This document shows, piece after piece, positions 8,317-18,700 of a stretch of DNA of 47,180 nucleotides. This DNA is from Opitutia bacterium (lineage in GTDB: Bacteria > Verrucomicrobiota > Verrucomicrobiia > Opitutales > Opitutaceae). The notes under the pieces are model-generated. The model saw only the letters and a program-made list of their open reading frames with translations. It had not been told where the DNA came from and made no database searches. Where the stretch lies: contig CANJCM010000033.1 of NCBI GenBank assembly GCA_947472765.1, positions 1-47,180 on the forward strand. The letters are read 5' to 3'. Both the position numbers and the translations under genes were made by a program. The stretch's first letter is position 1. Each line of letters begins with the position of its first letter.

Positions 8317-11300
8317 ACATCCCCGAGCACTTCATTCGCCGGCCGGTGATGACGACGCTGGTGACGGCGGGCATCACCATTTTCGGCTGGATGGCCTACC
8401 TCACCCTCCCGGTGAGTGACCTCCCGAACGTCGACTATCCGATTCTTCAAATCTCCGCCAATCTTCCCGGGGCCAGCCCGGAGACGATGGCGTCCGCCGT
8501 TGCCACGCCGCTCGAACAGGGCCTCGCGACCGTGCCTGGCATCGAGTCGATGACCTCGACGAGTTCGACGGGCAACACGTCGATCACGGTTCAGTTCACC
8601 CTCGACCGCAACCTCGACGCCGCCGCTCAGGACGTCCAGTCCGCCATTTCCTCTGTTTTGCGCCGGCTGCCGCAGGACATGCCAAACCCGCCGTCGTTTC
8701 GAAAACAGAATCCATCGGACGACCCCATCCTGCTCCTCGGGTTGAGTTCCTCCACGCTGCCGTTGTCCGAGGTGAATGAATATGCGGAGGAAATGATCGC
8801 CCAGCGGATTTCGACCATTGAGGGCGTGGCGGCCGTGAACGTCATGGGGGCGCAAAAGTACGCGGTTCGCGTGCGAGTGGATCCCCGGGCCCTCGCCGCC
8901 CGTGGCATTGGCATCGATGAGGTCCGCACCGCCCTCAACACGAACAATGTCCAGCTCCCCGCCGGCACCATCCAAGGCGATCAAAAGTCCATGACCCTGC
9001 GGGCCACCGGTCAGCTTCGGAGCGCCGAGGGTTTCAGCAAAGTGATTGTGACCTATCGCAACGGCGCCGCCGTCCGGCTCGCGGATGTCGCGGAAGTGAT
9101 CGACAGCGTTGAGAACAACCGCGCGGCCGGCTGGTACAATCAGGAGCGGGCCATCATTCTCTACATCCGGCGGCAGCCGGGCAGCAACACGATCAAGGTT
9201 GTGGATCAAATCAAGGATCTACTCCCTGGTTTTCGCGCCCAGATGCCGGGATCGGTCAATCTTGAGATTCTTGCCGACCGCACGGTTTCGATCCGCGAGT
9301 CCGTCGCCGACGTGAAGTTCACCCTCGTCCTCGCAATCTGCCTCGTCGTCCTCGTCATCTTTCTCTTCCTCCGTTCGATCCCCGCGACCGTCATCCCCAG
9401 CATCGCGATGCCCATCGCGATCATCGGCACGTTCGGGGTGATGCACTTCTTCGACTACAGCATCGATAACCTGTCGCTGCTGGCCCTGACCCTCTCGGTC
9501 GGATTCATCGTCGACGATGCGATCGTCATGCTGGAAAACATCGTCCGGCACATCGAGAACGGCGAACCCGTGATGTCCGCCGCCCTCAAGGGCTCGAAGG
9601 AAATCAGCTTCACCCTGATTTCGATGACGATCTCGCTGGTCGCGGTGTTTATCCCCGTGCTGTTCATGAGCGGCATCCTCGGCCGGCTCCTCCGCGAGTT
9701 CGCCGTCACCATCAGCGCGGCCGTCCTCGTGTCGGGCTTCATTTCACTGACCGTGACCCCGATGCTCGCTAGTCGCTTCCTCAAACCCATCCAGCATGGG
9801 GCCAAGCACGGCTGGCTCTACGAGTTCATCGAACGTCTGTTCCAGGGTAGCCTCAACTTTTACCGCCGTACGCTAGCTTTCTCCCTGCGCTACCGGGCTC
9901 TGATGATGGTGCTCGCCGCCGGCATGATCGGCCTGAGCATCTGGCTCGTCATCCTCGTCCCGAAGGGCTTCGTCCCCACCGAGGATACCGGACGGTTGAA
10001 CGTCACGATGGAGGCAGCGGAGGATATTTCCTTCGACGGCATGGTCCGGCTGACGCGGCAGGCCTCGGCCATCGTCGGAGCCAATCCGTACGTTGATCGC
10101 TTCTCCGCGTCCCTCGGCCAGGGCCCCGGAGCCCAGGTCGCCAACCAGGGCCGCATGAACATCACACTCAAGGACCGCAAGGAGCGCCCTGCGGCCGACG
10201 TCATCGTCGCCCAACTCCGCGCTGATCTCGCGCACATCCCGGGACTCCGGGCCTTTCCTTCCGTCCCGCCGAGCATCCGCGTCGGTGGCCGGACGACCTC
10301 CTCGCTCTACCAGTACACGTTGTACGGAACCGATATCCAGGAGCTCTACAGCGTCATCCCGGGATTCATGGAGAAGATTCGCGAGATTCCCGGCCTGATC
10401 GACGTGAACACCGACCTCCTCATCACGAGCCCTCAACTCGTGGTCGAGATCGAACGCGACAAGGCGTCGTCGCTCGGTCTCAACGCCCAGCAAATCGAGG
10501 ACGTGCTCTACAGCGCCTTCGGCTCGCGGCAGGTGTCCACCATCTACACTCCGTCCAATCAGTACTTTGTCATCCTGGAGATTGCGGAAAAATACCAAAA
10601 GGATCCGAGCGCCCTCGCCCTGCTCTACCTCCGCAACAAGGAGGGCAAGCTCATCCCCCTGGAAGCCGTCACCAAGATCAAACAAACGGTCGGACCGCTC
10701 ACCGTCACCCACATGGGCCAGGTTCCCTCCGTCACCGTCACCTTCAACCTCGCCCAGGGCGTCTCACTGAGCGAAGTCACCGGACGCATCGAGGAACTGG
10801 GCCGGACCGAATTACCCGCGACGATTAATGCGAGCTTTCAAGGCACGGCCGCGGCGTTCACCAGCTCACTGCAGGGACTCGGGATCATGCTGCTCGTAGC
10901 CATCCTCGTCATCTACCTCGTGCTCGGGATGCTCTATGAGAATTTCATCCACCCGATTACCATTCTCTCCGGCCTGCCGGCGGCGACCTTCGGCGCGCTG
11001 CTCACACTTCTGATCTTCAAGGAGGAGCTCAACATCTACGGCTACGTCGGACTGATCATGCTCATCGGCATCGTGAAGAAGAACGCGATCATGATGATCG
11101 ACTTCGCGCTCGATGCCACGCGGACCCGCGGCAAGAAGGCCGAGGAGGCCATCTTCGAAGCCTGCATCGTCCGGTTCCGGCCGATCATGATGACCACGTT
11201 CGCGGCCCTGGCCGGCACGCTGCCGATCGCACTCGGCCACGGCGCCGGGGCCGAGACCCGCCGCTCCCTCGGACTGGCCGTCATCGGCGGATTGATCATC

Positions 11301-11432
11301 TCTCAGTTCCTCACGCTCTACATTACGCCGGCGTTCTATATCTACCTCGACAAGTTCACGAAGTACCTCTCGCCGAAGCCGGCGCACGAGATTGAGGCCG
11401 AGGCCGCCGCCGCGGCGGGCATGGCGAAGTAA
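8313..11432 (+). CDS. RND multidrug efflux permease (MdtB/MdtC-like)
   Basis: Proton-driven inner-membrane exporter of the hydrophobe/amphiphile RND class. The product has 1039 residues, the full family length, with the two expected six-pass repeats and large periplasmic loops. The N-terminus (IRRPVMTTLVTAGITIFGW) is typical, and the segment PVSDLPNVDYPILQIS followed by LPGASPETMASAVATPLEQG is strongly like MdtC/MuxC. The proton-relay acidic pair is D401-D402 in GFIVDDAIVMLEN. The gene is translationally coupled to its adaptor. Unlike enteric mdtABC there is a single permease gene, so the pump is probably a homotrimer, and no TolC-family channel gene is next to it. Confidence 0.93.
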   Translation: MNIPEHFIRRPVMTTLVTAGITIFGWMAYLTLPVSDLPNVDYPILQISANLPGASPETMASAVATPLEQGLATVPGIESMTSTSSTGNTSITVQFTLDRNLDAAAQDVQSAISSVLRRLPQDMPNPPSFRKQNPSDDPILLLGLSSSTLPLSEVNEYAEEMIAQRISTIEGVAAVNVMGAQKYAVRVRVDPRALAARGIGIDEVRTALNTNNVQLPAGTIQGDQKSMTLRATGQLRSAEGFSKVIVTYRNGAAVRLADVAEVIDSVENNRAAGWYNQERAIILYIRRQPGSNTIKVVDQIKDLLPGFRAQMPGSVNLEILADRTVSIRESVADVKFTLVLAICLVVLVIFLFLRSIPATVIPSIAMPIAIIGTFGVMHFFDYSIDNLSLLALTLSVGFIVDDAIVMLENIVRHIENGEPVMSAALKGSKEISFTLISMTISLVAVFIPVLFMSGILGRLLREFAVTISAAVLVSGFISLTVTPMLASRFLKPIQHGAKHGWLYEFIERLFQGSLNFYRRTLAFSLRYRALMMVLAAGMIGLSIWLVILVPKGFVPTEDTGRLNVTMEAAEDISFDGMVRLTRQASAIVGANPYVDRFSASLGQGPGAQVANQGRMNITLKDRKERPAADVIVAQLRADLAHIPGLRAFPSVPPSIRVGGRTTSSLYQYTLYGTDIQELYSVIPGFMEKIREIPGLIDVNTDLLITSPQLVVEIERDKASSLGLNAQQIEDVLYSAFGSRQVSTIYTPSNQYFVILEIAEKYQKDPSALALLYLRNKEGKLIPLEAVTKIKQTVGPLTVTHMGQVPSVTVTFNLAQGVSLSEVTGRIEELGRTELPATINASFQGTAAAFTSSLQGLGIMLLVAILVIYLVLGMLYENFIHPITILSGLPAATFGALLTLLIFKEELNIYGYVGLIMLIGIVKKNAIMMIDFALDATRTRGKKAEEAIFEACIVRFRPIMMTTFAALAGTLPIALGHGAGAETRRSLGLAVIGGLIISQFLTLYITPAFYIYLDKFTKYLSPKPAHEIEAEAAAAAGMAK

Positions 11433-11454
11433 GTTCCCGCCGCTCGCCGATTCC

Positions 11455-11525
11455 TGGAGGGCCGGTGTCCACACCGGCCACCGCGGAGCGCTACGATCAA
11501 GGCGGGTGACGACACCCGGCCTCCA
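11455..11525. repeat. two-hairpin inverted element (TGGAGG type)
   Basis: The left arm begins TGGAGGGCCGGTGTC and the right arm ends GACACCCGGCCTCCA; these match at 13 of 15 positions when folded. The left arm carries its own hairpin (GGCCGGTG / CACCGGCC). It lies between the convergent efflux permease and receiver genes, and may serve as their shared 3' end structure, although no T-run follows. Confidence 0.7.
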
Positions 11526-11556
11526 ACCGCGGACAGGGCGCCGGCGCCGGCCGTCT

Positions 11557-11976
11557 TCACCGCATCACTGCTTCCACCGCTTCCAGCAGTTGGGTGCAAT
11601 TGAAGGGCTTCAAGAGCACACGGTCAGCACCCACGCCCTGCGAAATCCGCAGGCACTCGGCCGCCACCATGTACTTGCCGCCGCCGGAAATCGTGAGAAT
11701 CCGCGTGGGCAGGTTCTCGCGCTTCACGGCGAAGATAATATCGAGGCCGTCACCGTCGGGCATCAGGACGTCCGCGATGACTAGATCACACTGCTGCTTT
11801 GCCAGGAGCCGGATGACCCCGGAACCCGAGCCGGCGCAAGTGACGTGGTGTCCCGCAGTCGTGAGGCACGTGCTCACGAGTTGCTGAATTTCCTCCACAT
11901 CATCCGCAACGATGATGGAGAGCGCTTTTCGGGCGGGAGCGGGCTCCGTGACGGTCTGGGGCGAGAAGGTTTCCAT
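11557..11976 (-). CDS. stand-alone receiver-domain response regulator
   Basis: A 139-residue CheY-like protein with no output domain. After a 17-residue leader, the receiver fold shows the acidic pair D25-D26 (VADDVEE), the phospho-acceptor D69 in VIADVLMPDGDG, T95/S97 at the switch position (ILTISGGG) and K123 in LLKPF. It would pass a phosphate on or signal by protein contact rather than bind DNA. No kinase gene is adjacent; the only kinase in the window is about 18 kb away. It is convergent with the efflux permease. Confidence 0.9.
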   Translation of the reverse strand: METFSPQTVTEPAPARKALSIIVADDVEEIQQLVSTCLTTAGHHVTCAGSGSGVIRLLAKQQCDLVIADVLMPDGDGLDIIFAVKRENLPTRILTISGGGKYMVAAECLRISQGVGADRVLLKPFNCTQLLEAVEAVMR

Positions 11977-12130
11977 GCGCGTCGTGTGCGATAAACACGC
12001 GAGCGGGCAGAATCTGACCCGGCCCTCCGCCCGGCAGAAGCGGTCCGGCTACCGGATTTCCGGTAGTCTACGGGAAAACGCGTAGCGGCAGAGCCGACCG
12101 GTCCGATGGCGGACCAAGGCAGCCGCCGCC

Positions 12131-13330
12131 TCACGACTGCGCCGCCATCTGCCGCGCAATCTCCTCGCCGATGGTCAGCGACGCCGTCGCCGCCGGGCTC
12201 GGCGCGTTCAGCACGTGGAGCGCCCGCCGGCCGCGGACGAAACTGAAATCCTGCACGAGCGTGCCATCCGGCGACATCGCCTGCGCCCGCACGCCAGCGC
12301 CGCCAGTCTCGAGATCGTCGACGCGCACGTCCGGCACAAGGCGTTGCAACGATCGGCAGAACAGCTCCCGGCTGAGCGAACGGCGGAGTTCGTCCCAGCA
12401 CATGCGCTTGTGCCGGCCCAGGAATTTCCAAAGGCCGCCAAAAGAAAGCGCATCGTAGAGATCGCCCGGGCTGAAGTCGGTCTTGCGATAGCCCTCGCGC
12501 TTGAAGGCCAGCACCGCGTTGGGCCCGGCCTCGACGCCGCCCTCGATCAAGCGCGTGAAGTGCACGCCGAGGAACGGGAACTGCGGATCCGGCACGGGGT
12601 AAATCAGGTGCCGCACCAGATGCTGCCGGCTCGCCCGCAACTTGTAGTACTCGCCGCGAAACGGCACGATGCGCACGTCGCGTTTCTCGCCCGCCAGTTC
12701 GCTGACCCGGTCGCTGTGCAGGCCGGCACAGTTGACGATAAAGTCCGCCTCGTAATCACCCACGGAGGTTGCCGCGACCCAGCCGGTGGCCGTCGCCTGC
12801 AACTTCGTCACCTTCGCCTCGGTCACCACCCGACCGCCCTGCGCCGCGATCACCTTCAGCATCGCCTCGCATACCTTTGGATAGTCCACGATCCCTTCCT
12901 GCGGCACCCGCAGCGCCGCCACGCCGCCCACGTGCGGTTCGATCTCGAGCATCTCGGAACGCGTCAGCCACTTCAGGCCCTGCAATCCGTTCTGACGGCC
13001 GCGTTCCTGCAGGTCGCGCAACCGCTGCACCTCGGTGTCGTCCACCGCGACGACCAGCTTGCCGCAAATTTCGTGGGGAATCGCATGCTCGCGGCAGAAC
13101 GCGATCATCTCCTGCACGCCTTCCACTGCCATGCGCGCCTTCACCGAGCCCGGCTTGTAATACAGCCCCGCGTGCAACACGCCGCTGTTGTTTCCGGTCT
13201 GGTGGCGGCCAACCTGCGCCTCCTTCTCGAGGACCGTGATCTGCGCCGCCGAAAATTTCCGGCCGAGCTTGATCGCAGTCGCCAAACCGACAATGCCGCC
13301 GCCGACGATGATGATGTTCTGCTGGCTCAC
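12131..13330 (-). CDS. lhgO: L-2-hydroxyglutarate oxidase / dehydrogenase
   Basis: FAD enzyme that oxidises L-2-hydroxyglutarate to 2-oxoglutarate. The frame is open much further upstream, but the protein begins at the FAD-binding beta strand, so I choose the GTG at 13330 (VSQQNIIIVGGGIVGLATA), giving 399 residues, near the usual length of about 400. The dinucleotide motif GGGIVG is at about 10-15. Further family segments are HQTGNNSGVLHAGLYYKPGS and FVRGRRALHVLNAPSPAATA near the C-terminus. It is divergent from the BNR protein gene. It may clear 2-hydroxyglutarate produced as a side product of central dehydrogenases; no operon partner is seen. Confidence 0.92.
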   Translation of the reverse strand: MSQQNIIIVGGGIVGLATAIKLGRKFSAAQITVLEKEAQVGRHQTGNNSGVLHAGLYYKPGSVKARMAVEGVQEMIAFCREHAIPHEICGKLVVAVDDTEVQRLRDLQERGRQNGLQGLKWLTRSEMLEIEPHVGGVAALRVPQEGIVDYPKVCEAMLKVIAAQGGRVVTEAKVTKLQATATGWVAATSVGDYEADFIVNCAGLHSDRVSELAGEKRDVRIVPFRGEYYKLRASRQHLVRHLIYPVPDPQFPFLGVHFTRLIEGGVEAGPNAVLAFKREGYRKTDFSPGDLYDALSFGGLWKFLGRHKRMCWDELRRSLSRELFCRSLQRLVPDVRVDDLETGGAGVRAQAMSPDGTLVQDFSFVRGRRALHVLNAPSPAATASLTIGEEIARQMAAQS

Positions 13331-13528
13331 AGGCTGCTGACGCAAGCGACCCCGGCCACGCGGGGCAACTCCATGCTTTCGCGGCCCGTGTCCGAACCGT
13401 TGACAGGGGCGGCACCCTTTTCTCCGCCGACACCGGCCTGAAATCCTCTTTGCTTCCACCCCACCCGCCTTCGACGCACTCGCCGTCGGTCTGGCCGAGC
13501 CCCGTTGTCGTTGCCGTCCCTCCCCGCC

Positions 13529-14653
13529 ATGCCCCTCCCGCGCCACCTCGTTCTCATCCTCGCCGCTCTTGCCTCGCTCGCTGGCGGTCCCTTCGCCAGC
13601 GCCGCCGCCCCGCTCCTTGAACGCGGCATTCTTGCCCCGGCCACGGCCGAGTATCCTCATCCGCGCTACGTGAGCCTGGCCCGGATGAACAACAACGACC
13701 TCCTCGCTCTCTACGCCGGCATGTCGGATGCCAGCCCGGATCGGGCGGCCATCCTGTCCAGTTACTCCACCGACCACGGTCGCACGTGGTCGCGGCCCGT
13801 CGTCGCGGTCGACAGCCCCGAAACGATGGACGCCGATCCGAGCATCGTGGTGGCGAAGGATCGCGTCCTCGCTGTCGCCACCACGCGCAAGGCCAACGAA
13901 CTAATCTGGACGAAGTTTCCCTTTGCCACCTCCACCGACCACGGCCGCACCTGGAAACCCAGCGGTGAGATCAACCACTTTCACAATTACAGCAGCGGCA
14001 AACTGCAGGCCGCGACGCGGCTCCGCACCGGCCGGCTCCTCCTGCCGTATTGCTTCGATCAGATTCTCGAGACGAAGGGTGCCGCCATCAAGGAGCAGGC
14101 CGAGCGGAACATGATCTCGGTCGCGTCGGTGCTTTACTCGGACGACGACGGCCACACTTGGAAGCCCGGAGGTGACCTCGACATCAAGGGCGTCCCGGGT
14201 GGCGGCGGCATCAACGGCCTCGACGAAATTTGTCTTACCCAGCTCGCCGACGGATCAATTTACGCCCTGTGTCGCACCGGCGTCGACCGGCTTTACGAGG
14301 CGCGCAGCACCGACCAAGGCCTGACGTGGACAAAACCACAGCCCAGTGCGCTCGTCGCCTCCAACGCCCCCGCGAGCATGATCACGCTCAGCCGGTCCGA
14401 CGGCGCGGTCGTGGTGATTTGGAACGAAACGGCGAAGAACGATCGCAAGCCGCTCGCCGTGGCCTACTCCACCGACGGCTGCCGCACCTGGTCGAAGTCA
14501 CGCGTCGTCTTCGAGGACTATTCGCCGTACCCGAGCATCGTGCAGGCGGCCGACGGCACGATCGTCGTCTCGTGGTTTCAACGCGCCGCCGACAAGACCA
14601 CGTCGATCGGCTTCGCCCGCTTCAACTGGGAGTGGCTCACCAGCGGCAAGTGA
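13529..14653 (+). CDS. secreted sialidase-fold (BNR repeat) protein
   Basis: A 374-residue exported protein with a six-bladed-propeller signature. I start it at the ATG at 13529 (MPLPRHLVLILAALASLAGG), which gives a standard signal peptide cleaved near ASA. Five Asp-box motifs (S-x-D-x-G-x-T-W type) are visible: STDHGRTW twice, SDDDGHTW, STDQGLTW and the variant STDGCRTW. An RY motif (HPRYVSLARM) after the leader resembles the exo-alpha-sialidase-like proteins common in Planctomycetota and Verrucomicrobiota. Activity on sialic acid is not implied; many of these act on unknown glycans. It is upstream of, and on the same strand as, the lactonase-dehydrogenase pair (gap 157 nt), and may supply their substrate. 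Confidence 0.85.
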   Translation: MPLPRHLVLILAALASLAGGPFASAAAPLLERGILAPATAEYPHPRYVSLARMNNNDLLALYAGMSDASPDRAAILSSYSTDHGRTWSRPVVAVDSPETMDADPSIVVAKDRVLAVATTRKANELIWTKFPFATSTDHGRTWKPSGEINHFHNYSSGKLQAATRLRTGRLLLPYCFDQILETKGAAIKEQAERNMISVASVLYSDDDGHTWKPGGDLDIKGVPGGGGINGLDEICLTQLADGSIYALCRTGVDRLYEARSTDQGLTWTKPQPSALVASNAPASMITLSRSDGAVVVIWNETAKNDRKPLAVAYSTDGCRTWSKSRVVFEDYSPYPSIVQAADGTIVVSWFQRAADKTTSIGFARFNWEWLTSGK

Positions 14654-14658
14654 GCGAA

Positions 14659-14728
14659 TTAGCGCCGGTGCCGGACCGGCAAACGTCGCCTGCGGTTTTC
14701 TGCACTCCGCCAAGCGGAGTCCGGCGCC
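14659..14728. repeat. inverted GCGCCGG element
   Basis: Just after the BNR gene stop, TTAGCGCCGGTGCCGG leads a self-folding arm, and about 40 nt later the sequence GGAGTCCGGCGCC forms the facing arm. The left end (TTAGCGCCGG) is shared with the element over the DUF3892 gene end at 19224. Match between arms is partial. It could end transcription, but no T-run follows. Confidence 0.45.
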
Positions 14729-14810
14729 ACTTGCGGTCCGACCCGGCCCTCCTGTACAAACCCACGCCCTTGACGCCCCCTCGCGCCCTTCCCCAACTCA
14801 CCCCGTGCGC

Positions 14811-15755
14811 ATGAACCGTCGCGATTTTCTCCGCACCGCTACCGCCGCCGCCGTCCTCCCCTCCATCGTCCGCGCCGCCGACGATGAATCGCCGATCCCG
14901 GTCATCGATACCCACACGCACTTCTACGACCCCACCCGGCCGGAAGGCGTACCGTGGCCCCGACCGACGGAGTCAGAAATCTATTCCACTCATCTGCCAA
15001 CGGCCTTTCACAAGGCCTTTGGCGCGATCCCGGTACTCGGCACCGTCGTCGTCGAGGCCAGTCCCTGGCTCGAGGACAACCAGTGGTTGCTGGATCTTGC
15101 GCGGAGTAATTCCGATATCGTCGGCATCGTGGGCAGCCTGAAGCCCGGCGAGCCCGAGTTCGCCCGGCAGCTCAAGCGCTTCGCGGCGAATCCGCTTTTC
15201 CGCGGCATTCGGATCGGTGCCGGCACCGTCACCACCGTCGGACAGGCCGCCGTCATGACCGACCTTGGACGGCTCGCCTCGGCCAATCTGTCTCTCGACG
15301 TGATCGGCCGCGGTCCGATCGTCGAGGGCACGCAGCAAATCGCTCGGAAGTGGCCGAACCTGCGGATCATCGTGAACCACCTCCCGTTTCCCGAGTGGGA
15401 TGGCAATGTGCCGGCGCTCCGCGAAGGACTGGCCGGCCTCGCCAAACAACGGAATGTCTTCGTCAAAGTCTCCGCCGTCGTGCGCCGGGTGGACGGCAGG
15501 ATCGTCGATGACCCCGAGTCTCATCGCCCGGCGCTCGACGCGCTGTTCGAGTTGTTCGGCCCGGACCGACTGGTCTACGGCTCGGACTGGCCCGTGTGCA
15601 ACAAGGTCGCGCCGTACGGTACCGTCCACCGAATCGTCGCGGAGTACTTCGGTACTCGCGGCCGCGTCGCGGCTGAGAAATATTTCTGGCGCAACTCCCA
15701 CGCCGCCTACCGCTGGGTCCCGCGCGGACCCGCCGCCCTGCTTCACCTCGGATGA
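14811..15755 (+). CDS. Tat-exported amidohydrolase (sugar-lactonase-like, COG3618 type)
   Basis: Predicted metal-dependent TIM-barrel hydrolase of the amidohydrolase-2 group, whose studied relatives hydrolyse sugar lactones such as L-fucono-1,5-lactone. The product has 314 residues from the ATG at 14811; a GTG two codons earlier (14805) is also possible. The N-terminus MNRRDFLRTATAAAVLPSIV is a twin-arginine signal (R3-R4), so the enzyme is folded and probably loaded with metal before export. The metal motif H-x-H is H35/H37 (IDTHTHFYD), a later His lies in VNHLPFPEWDG, and the late metal Asp is D259 in YGSDWPVCN. Its stop overlaps the start of the dehydrogenase fusion (ATGA), which strongly suggests consecutive steps: oxidation of a sugar to a lactone, then ring opening. 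Confidence 0.85.
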   Translation: MNRRDFLRTATAAAVLPSIVRAADDESPIPVIDTHTHFYDPTRPEGVPWPRPTESEIYSTHLPTAFHKAFGAIPVLGTVVVEASPWLEDNQWLLDLARSNSDIVGIVGSLKPGEPEFARQLKRFAANPLFRGIRIGAGTVTTVGQAAVMTDLGRLASANLSLDVIGRGPIVEGTQQIARKWPNLRIIVNHLPFPEWDGNVPALREGLAGLAKQRNVFVKVSAVVRRVDGRIVDDPESHRPALDALFELFGPDRLVYGSDWPVCNKVAPYGTVHRIVAEYFGTRGRVAAEKYFWRNSHAAYRWVPRGPAALLHLG

Positions 15756-18700
15756 AATCCCCCCTCCGCCCCGCCCTGGTCGCCTGCTGTCTTCTCGCCT
15801 TCCTCGTGCCGCCCCGGCTTCGAGCGGCGGAAACCCCACCAGCGCCACCGCCGGCGGGTGCCACCAGCGTGACGCGGGACTCAGCGGCGAATTTCTGGGC
15901 GCTCGCGCCCACGGCGGACGGCAAGCGCGAGCTCGTGGCAATGTTCGCGCAGGATCCGACGACATGGAGGCCGGTCGTGATCGAAAATCTCGAGCCCGGC
16001 GAATGGCAGTCGCTGCGCACCACCCCGGACCGCACGGTGGTTGTGACCGGACCGAAGGGCAGTCGGGAATTCGACTTTCGCTATCCCGATCGTGGCGCCG
16101 CTCCCGCCCGGCCGCCGGCCCCCGCCGCGGCGGAGACTCCGTGGCGGATGACTGCGCGAATGCCGGCGAGCAATCATGACATTTCCGCCGCCGTCGTGAA
16201 CGGCCGCATCTACGTCGCCGGCGGCCACACGCACAACTGGGGCTACCCGAGCCGCGACCATTTCTTCGACGAACTTTGGGAACTCGATCCCGCGACTTGG
16301 ACTTGGAAGGTTGCCGCCAAGCTCTCCCGGACCCGGGTGTACTGCGCCACGGTCGCATTCGGTGACCGCGTCTGGATCGTCGGCGGCGACGTCTTCGACG
16401 ACGGGAACCAGCGTGTCTCCACCACACTCGTCGAATCTTACGATCCCCGCACCGGCCAGATGACGCGCGAACCCGATCTCCCGGTCGCGGTCCCGGTGCC
16501 GTTGACCGGCGTGGCCGCCGGCCGGCTCTGGATGGTCGGCTCGCGTGACCGGCAGGAACCCGCGCGCTTCGCCAGCATTGGGCCCGGCGAAAAGACCTGG
16601 CGCACCGAATCCGACGCCCTGCCCGCGATGTGGGCTCTCTCCGGCGCGGCGTTGAACGATCGTCTCTACGCCTGCGTCCCTAACACCGGACTCGCGGAAT
16701 TCGATCCGGCCACGAATCGCTGGTCTGTCATTCCCGGCCCATCGAAGCCGCGCTCTTCCCAGGTCGCTGCGTGGCGCGGCGAGCTCTGGCTCGTCGGCGG
16801 CTGCGATCTCGCCAACTGGGGTGAGGTCTCGATCTACAATCCCACCACGCGCACCTGGCGCCGCGGACCCACGCTGCCGATTCAGGTCGCCTGGGGCGCC
16901 GCCGCGGTGGTGAACGATCAACTCGTCGTCATGGGTGGCGCCGGGGTCCATCCGACGCCCTCCGCCCGCGAATACGATTTCAGTGATCGCACCTTCGTCC
17001 TGCCCGCGTCTGCGATTCCACCCGCCCCGCCAGCGCCGGAGGCCAGCTCCCTGCCGCGTTGGAACGACTCGAAGTTGAGCGGTACTGGCGCCGCCGGCTT
17101 TCCGTTCACGACCGAGGAATTGTTTCCCGGCCTGAAGTTCACGCAGCTCGCCTCGATCCTCCGGCTGCCCGGCTCCACTTCCGGCGCGCCTGAGCGCTGG
17201 CTCATCGCCGAGGTGAACGACGCGGTGTGGACCGTTCCCAGCGGACCGGGCACGCCGAAGCGCGAGCCGTTCCTCAACCTTCCGGCGCGCTCGAAACGCC
17301 CGACGCACACGATGGCGCTGGCGCTCCATCCCAAATATCCGGCCGAGCCCTACGTCTACGTGCTCTACAATCTCCGGCAGCCCAAGCCCGCGGAAAACAT
17401 CGTCTCCCGCTTCACGGTCGAGCTCTCCGACCCGCCGCGGGTGCGCGAGGACAGCGAGCAGGAACTGCTCCGGTGGCCGAGCGACGGCCATAACGGCGGC
17501 GATCTCCAGTTCGGTCCCGATAGCTATCTCTATATTTCCGTCGGCGACCGCAGCGCGCCCGGCGATCCCAACGACCTCACGCAACGCCTCGATATGATCA
17601 CCGGCGGCATGCTGCGGATCGATATCAACAAGACTTCACCCGGGAAAAATTACGCTGTCCCCGCCGACAATCCGTGGGTCGGACAGGCCGGCATCCTCCC
17701 CGAGTTCTGGGCCTACGGTCTGCGTAATCCATGGCGGATGCATTTCGCCCCGAATGGGGATCTCTGGGTCGGCGACAACGGCGACGACAGCTGGGAGATG
17801 ATTCACCTCGTCAAGAAGGGGCACAACTACGGCTGGAGCGTCTTCGAGGGGGCGCACCCGTTCAAACGCCAGCGCCAGCTCGCCGGCCCGACTCCGGTGC
17901 ACACGCCGCCCGTGATTGAGCTGCCGCATTCGGAGTCCCACTCGGCCATCGGCGGACTCGTCTATCGCGGTCGCAAGCTGCCCGAACTCGTGGGCGATTA
18001 TGTGTTCGGCGACTACGTCAACGGCGTCATGTGGGCCTTCCGCTGGGACGGCAAGGCCCCGCAGAATTTCCGCAAGATTGCCGACACCCGCAGCGCCATC
18101 CTCTCTTTCACCGAGGATCGCGATGGCGAGATCGTCATGGTCCGCACCGACGGCCAGGTGCACCGGCTCATCGCCGCACCGCCCGTCGTCGGACCGAAAG
18201 CGCCCTTCCCCACCCGGCTCAGCGAAACGGGATTATTCTCGGCCACCGGCGGTCATGTGCCCGCGCCCGGCGTAATTCCCTATGAGGTCAACGCCGGCGT
18301 TTGGTCCGATGGCGCGATCGCCCGCCGGCTGCTCGCCGTTTCGCGGCCCAACGCAGCGCCCGCCACCGACGCGGCCGGGGCGCTCGATTTGCCGGATGGC
18401 ACCGCGGTCCTGCGCACCCTCGAACTGCCCACCTCCAACGGTCCCCGCCGGATCGAGACGCAACTCATGTATCGCGAGCACGAGTCCTGGCGGTTCTACA
18501 CCTACGCCTGGAACGAGGCGCAGACGGATGCCGAACTCGTCCGCGAGGACGGCGAGACGCGCCCCGTGCCCGGCATCGCCAACCGCCAGTGGAAATTCTC
18601 CAGCCGCGGCGAGTGCACGATCTGCCACTCGACGCAGACCCATTTCACCAACGGTCTGAACCTCGCGCAGCTCAATCGCGACGGCGACTTCACGTCCGTC

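Noticed and set aside
13331-13777. 149-residue N-terminal extension of the L-2-hydroxyglutarate oxidase frame
   Set aside because: It precedes the FAD-binding strand that begins all family members and overlaps the divergent gene start; a GTG at the conserved N-terminus fits better.
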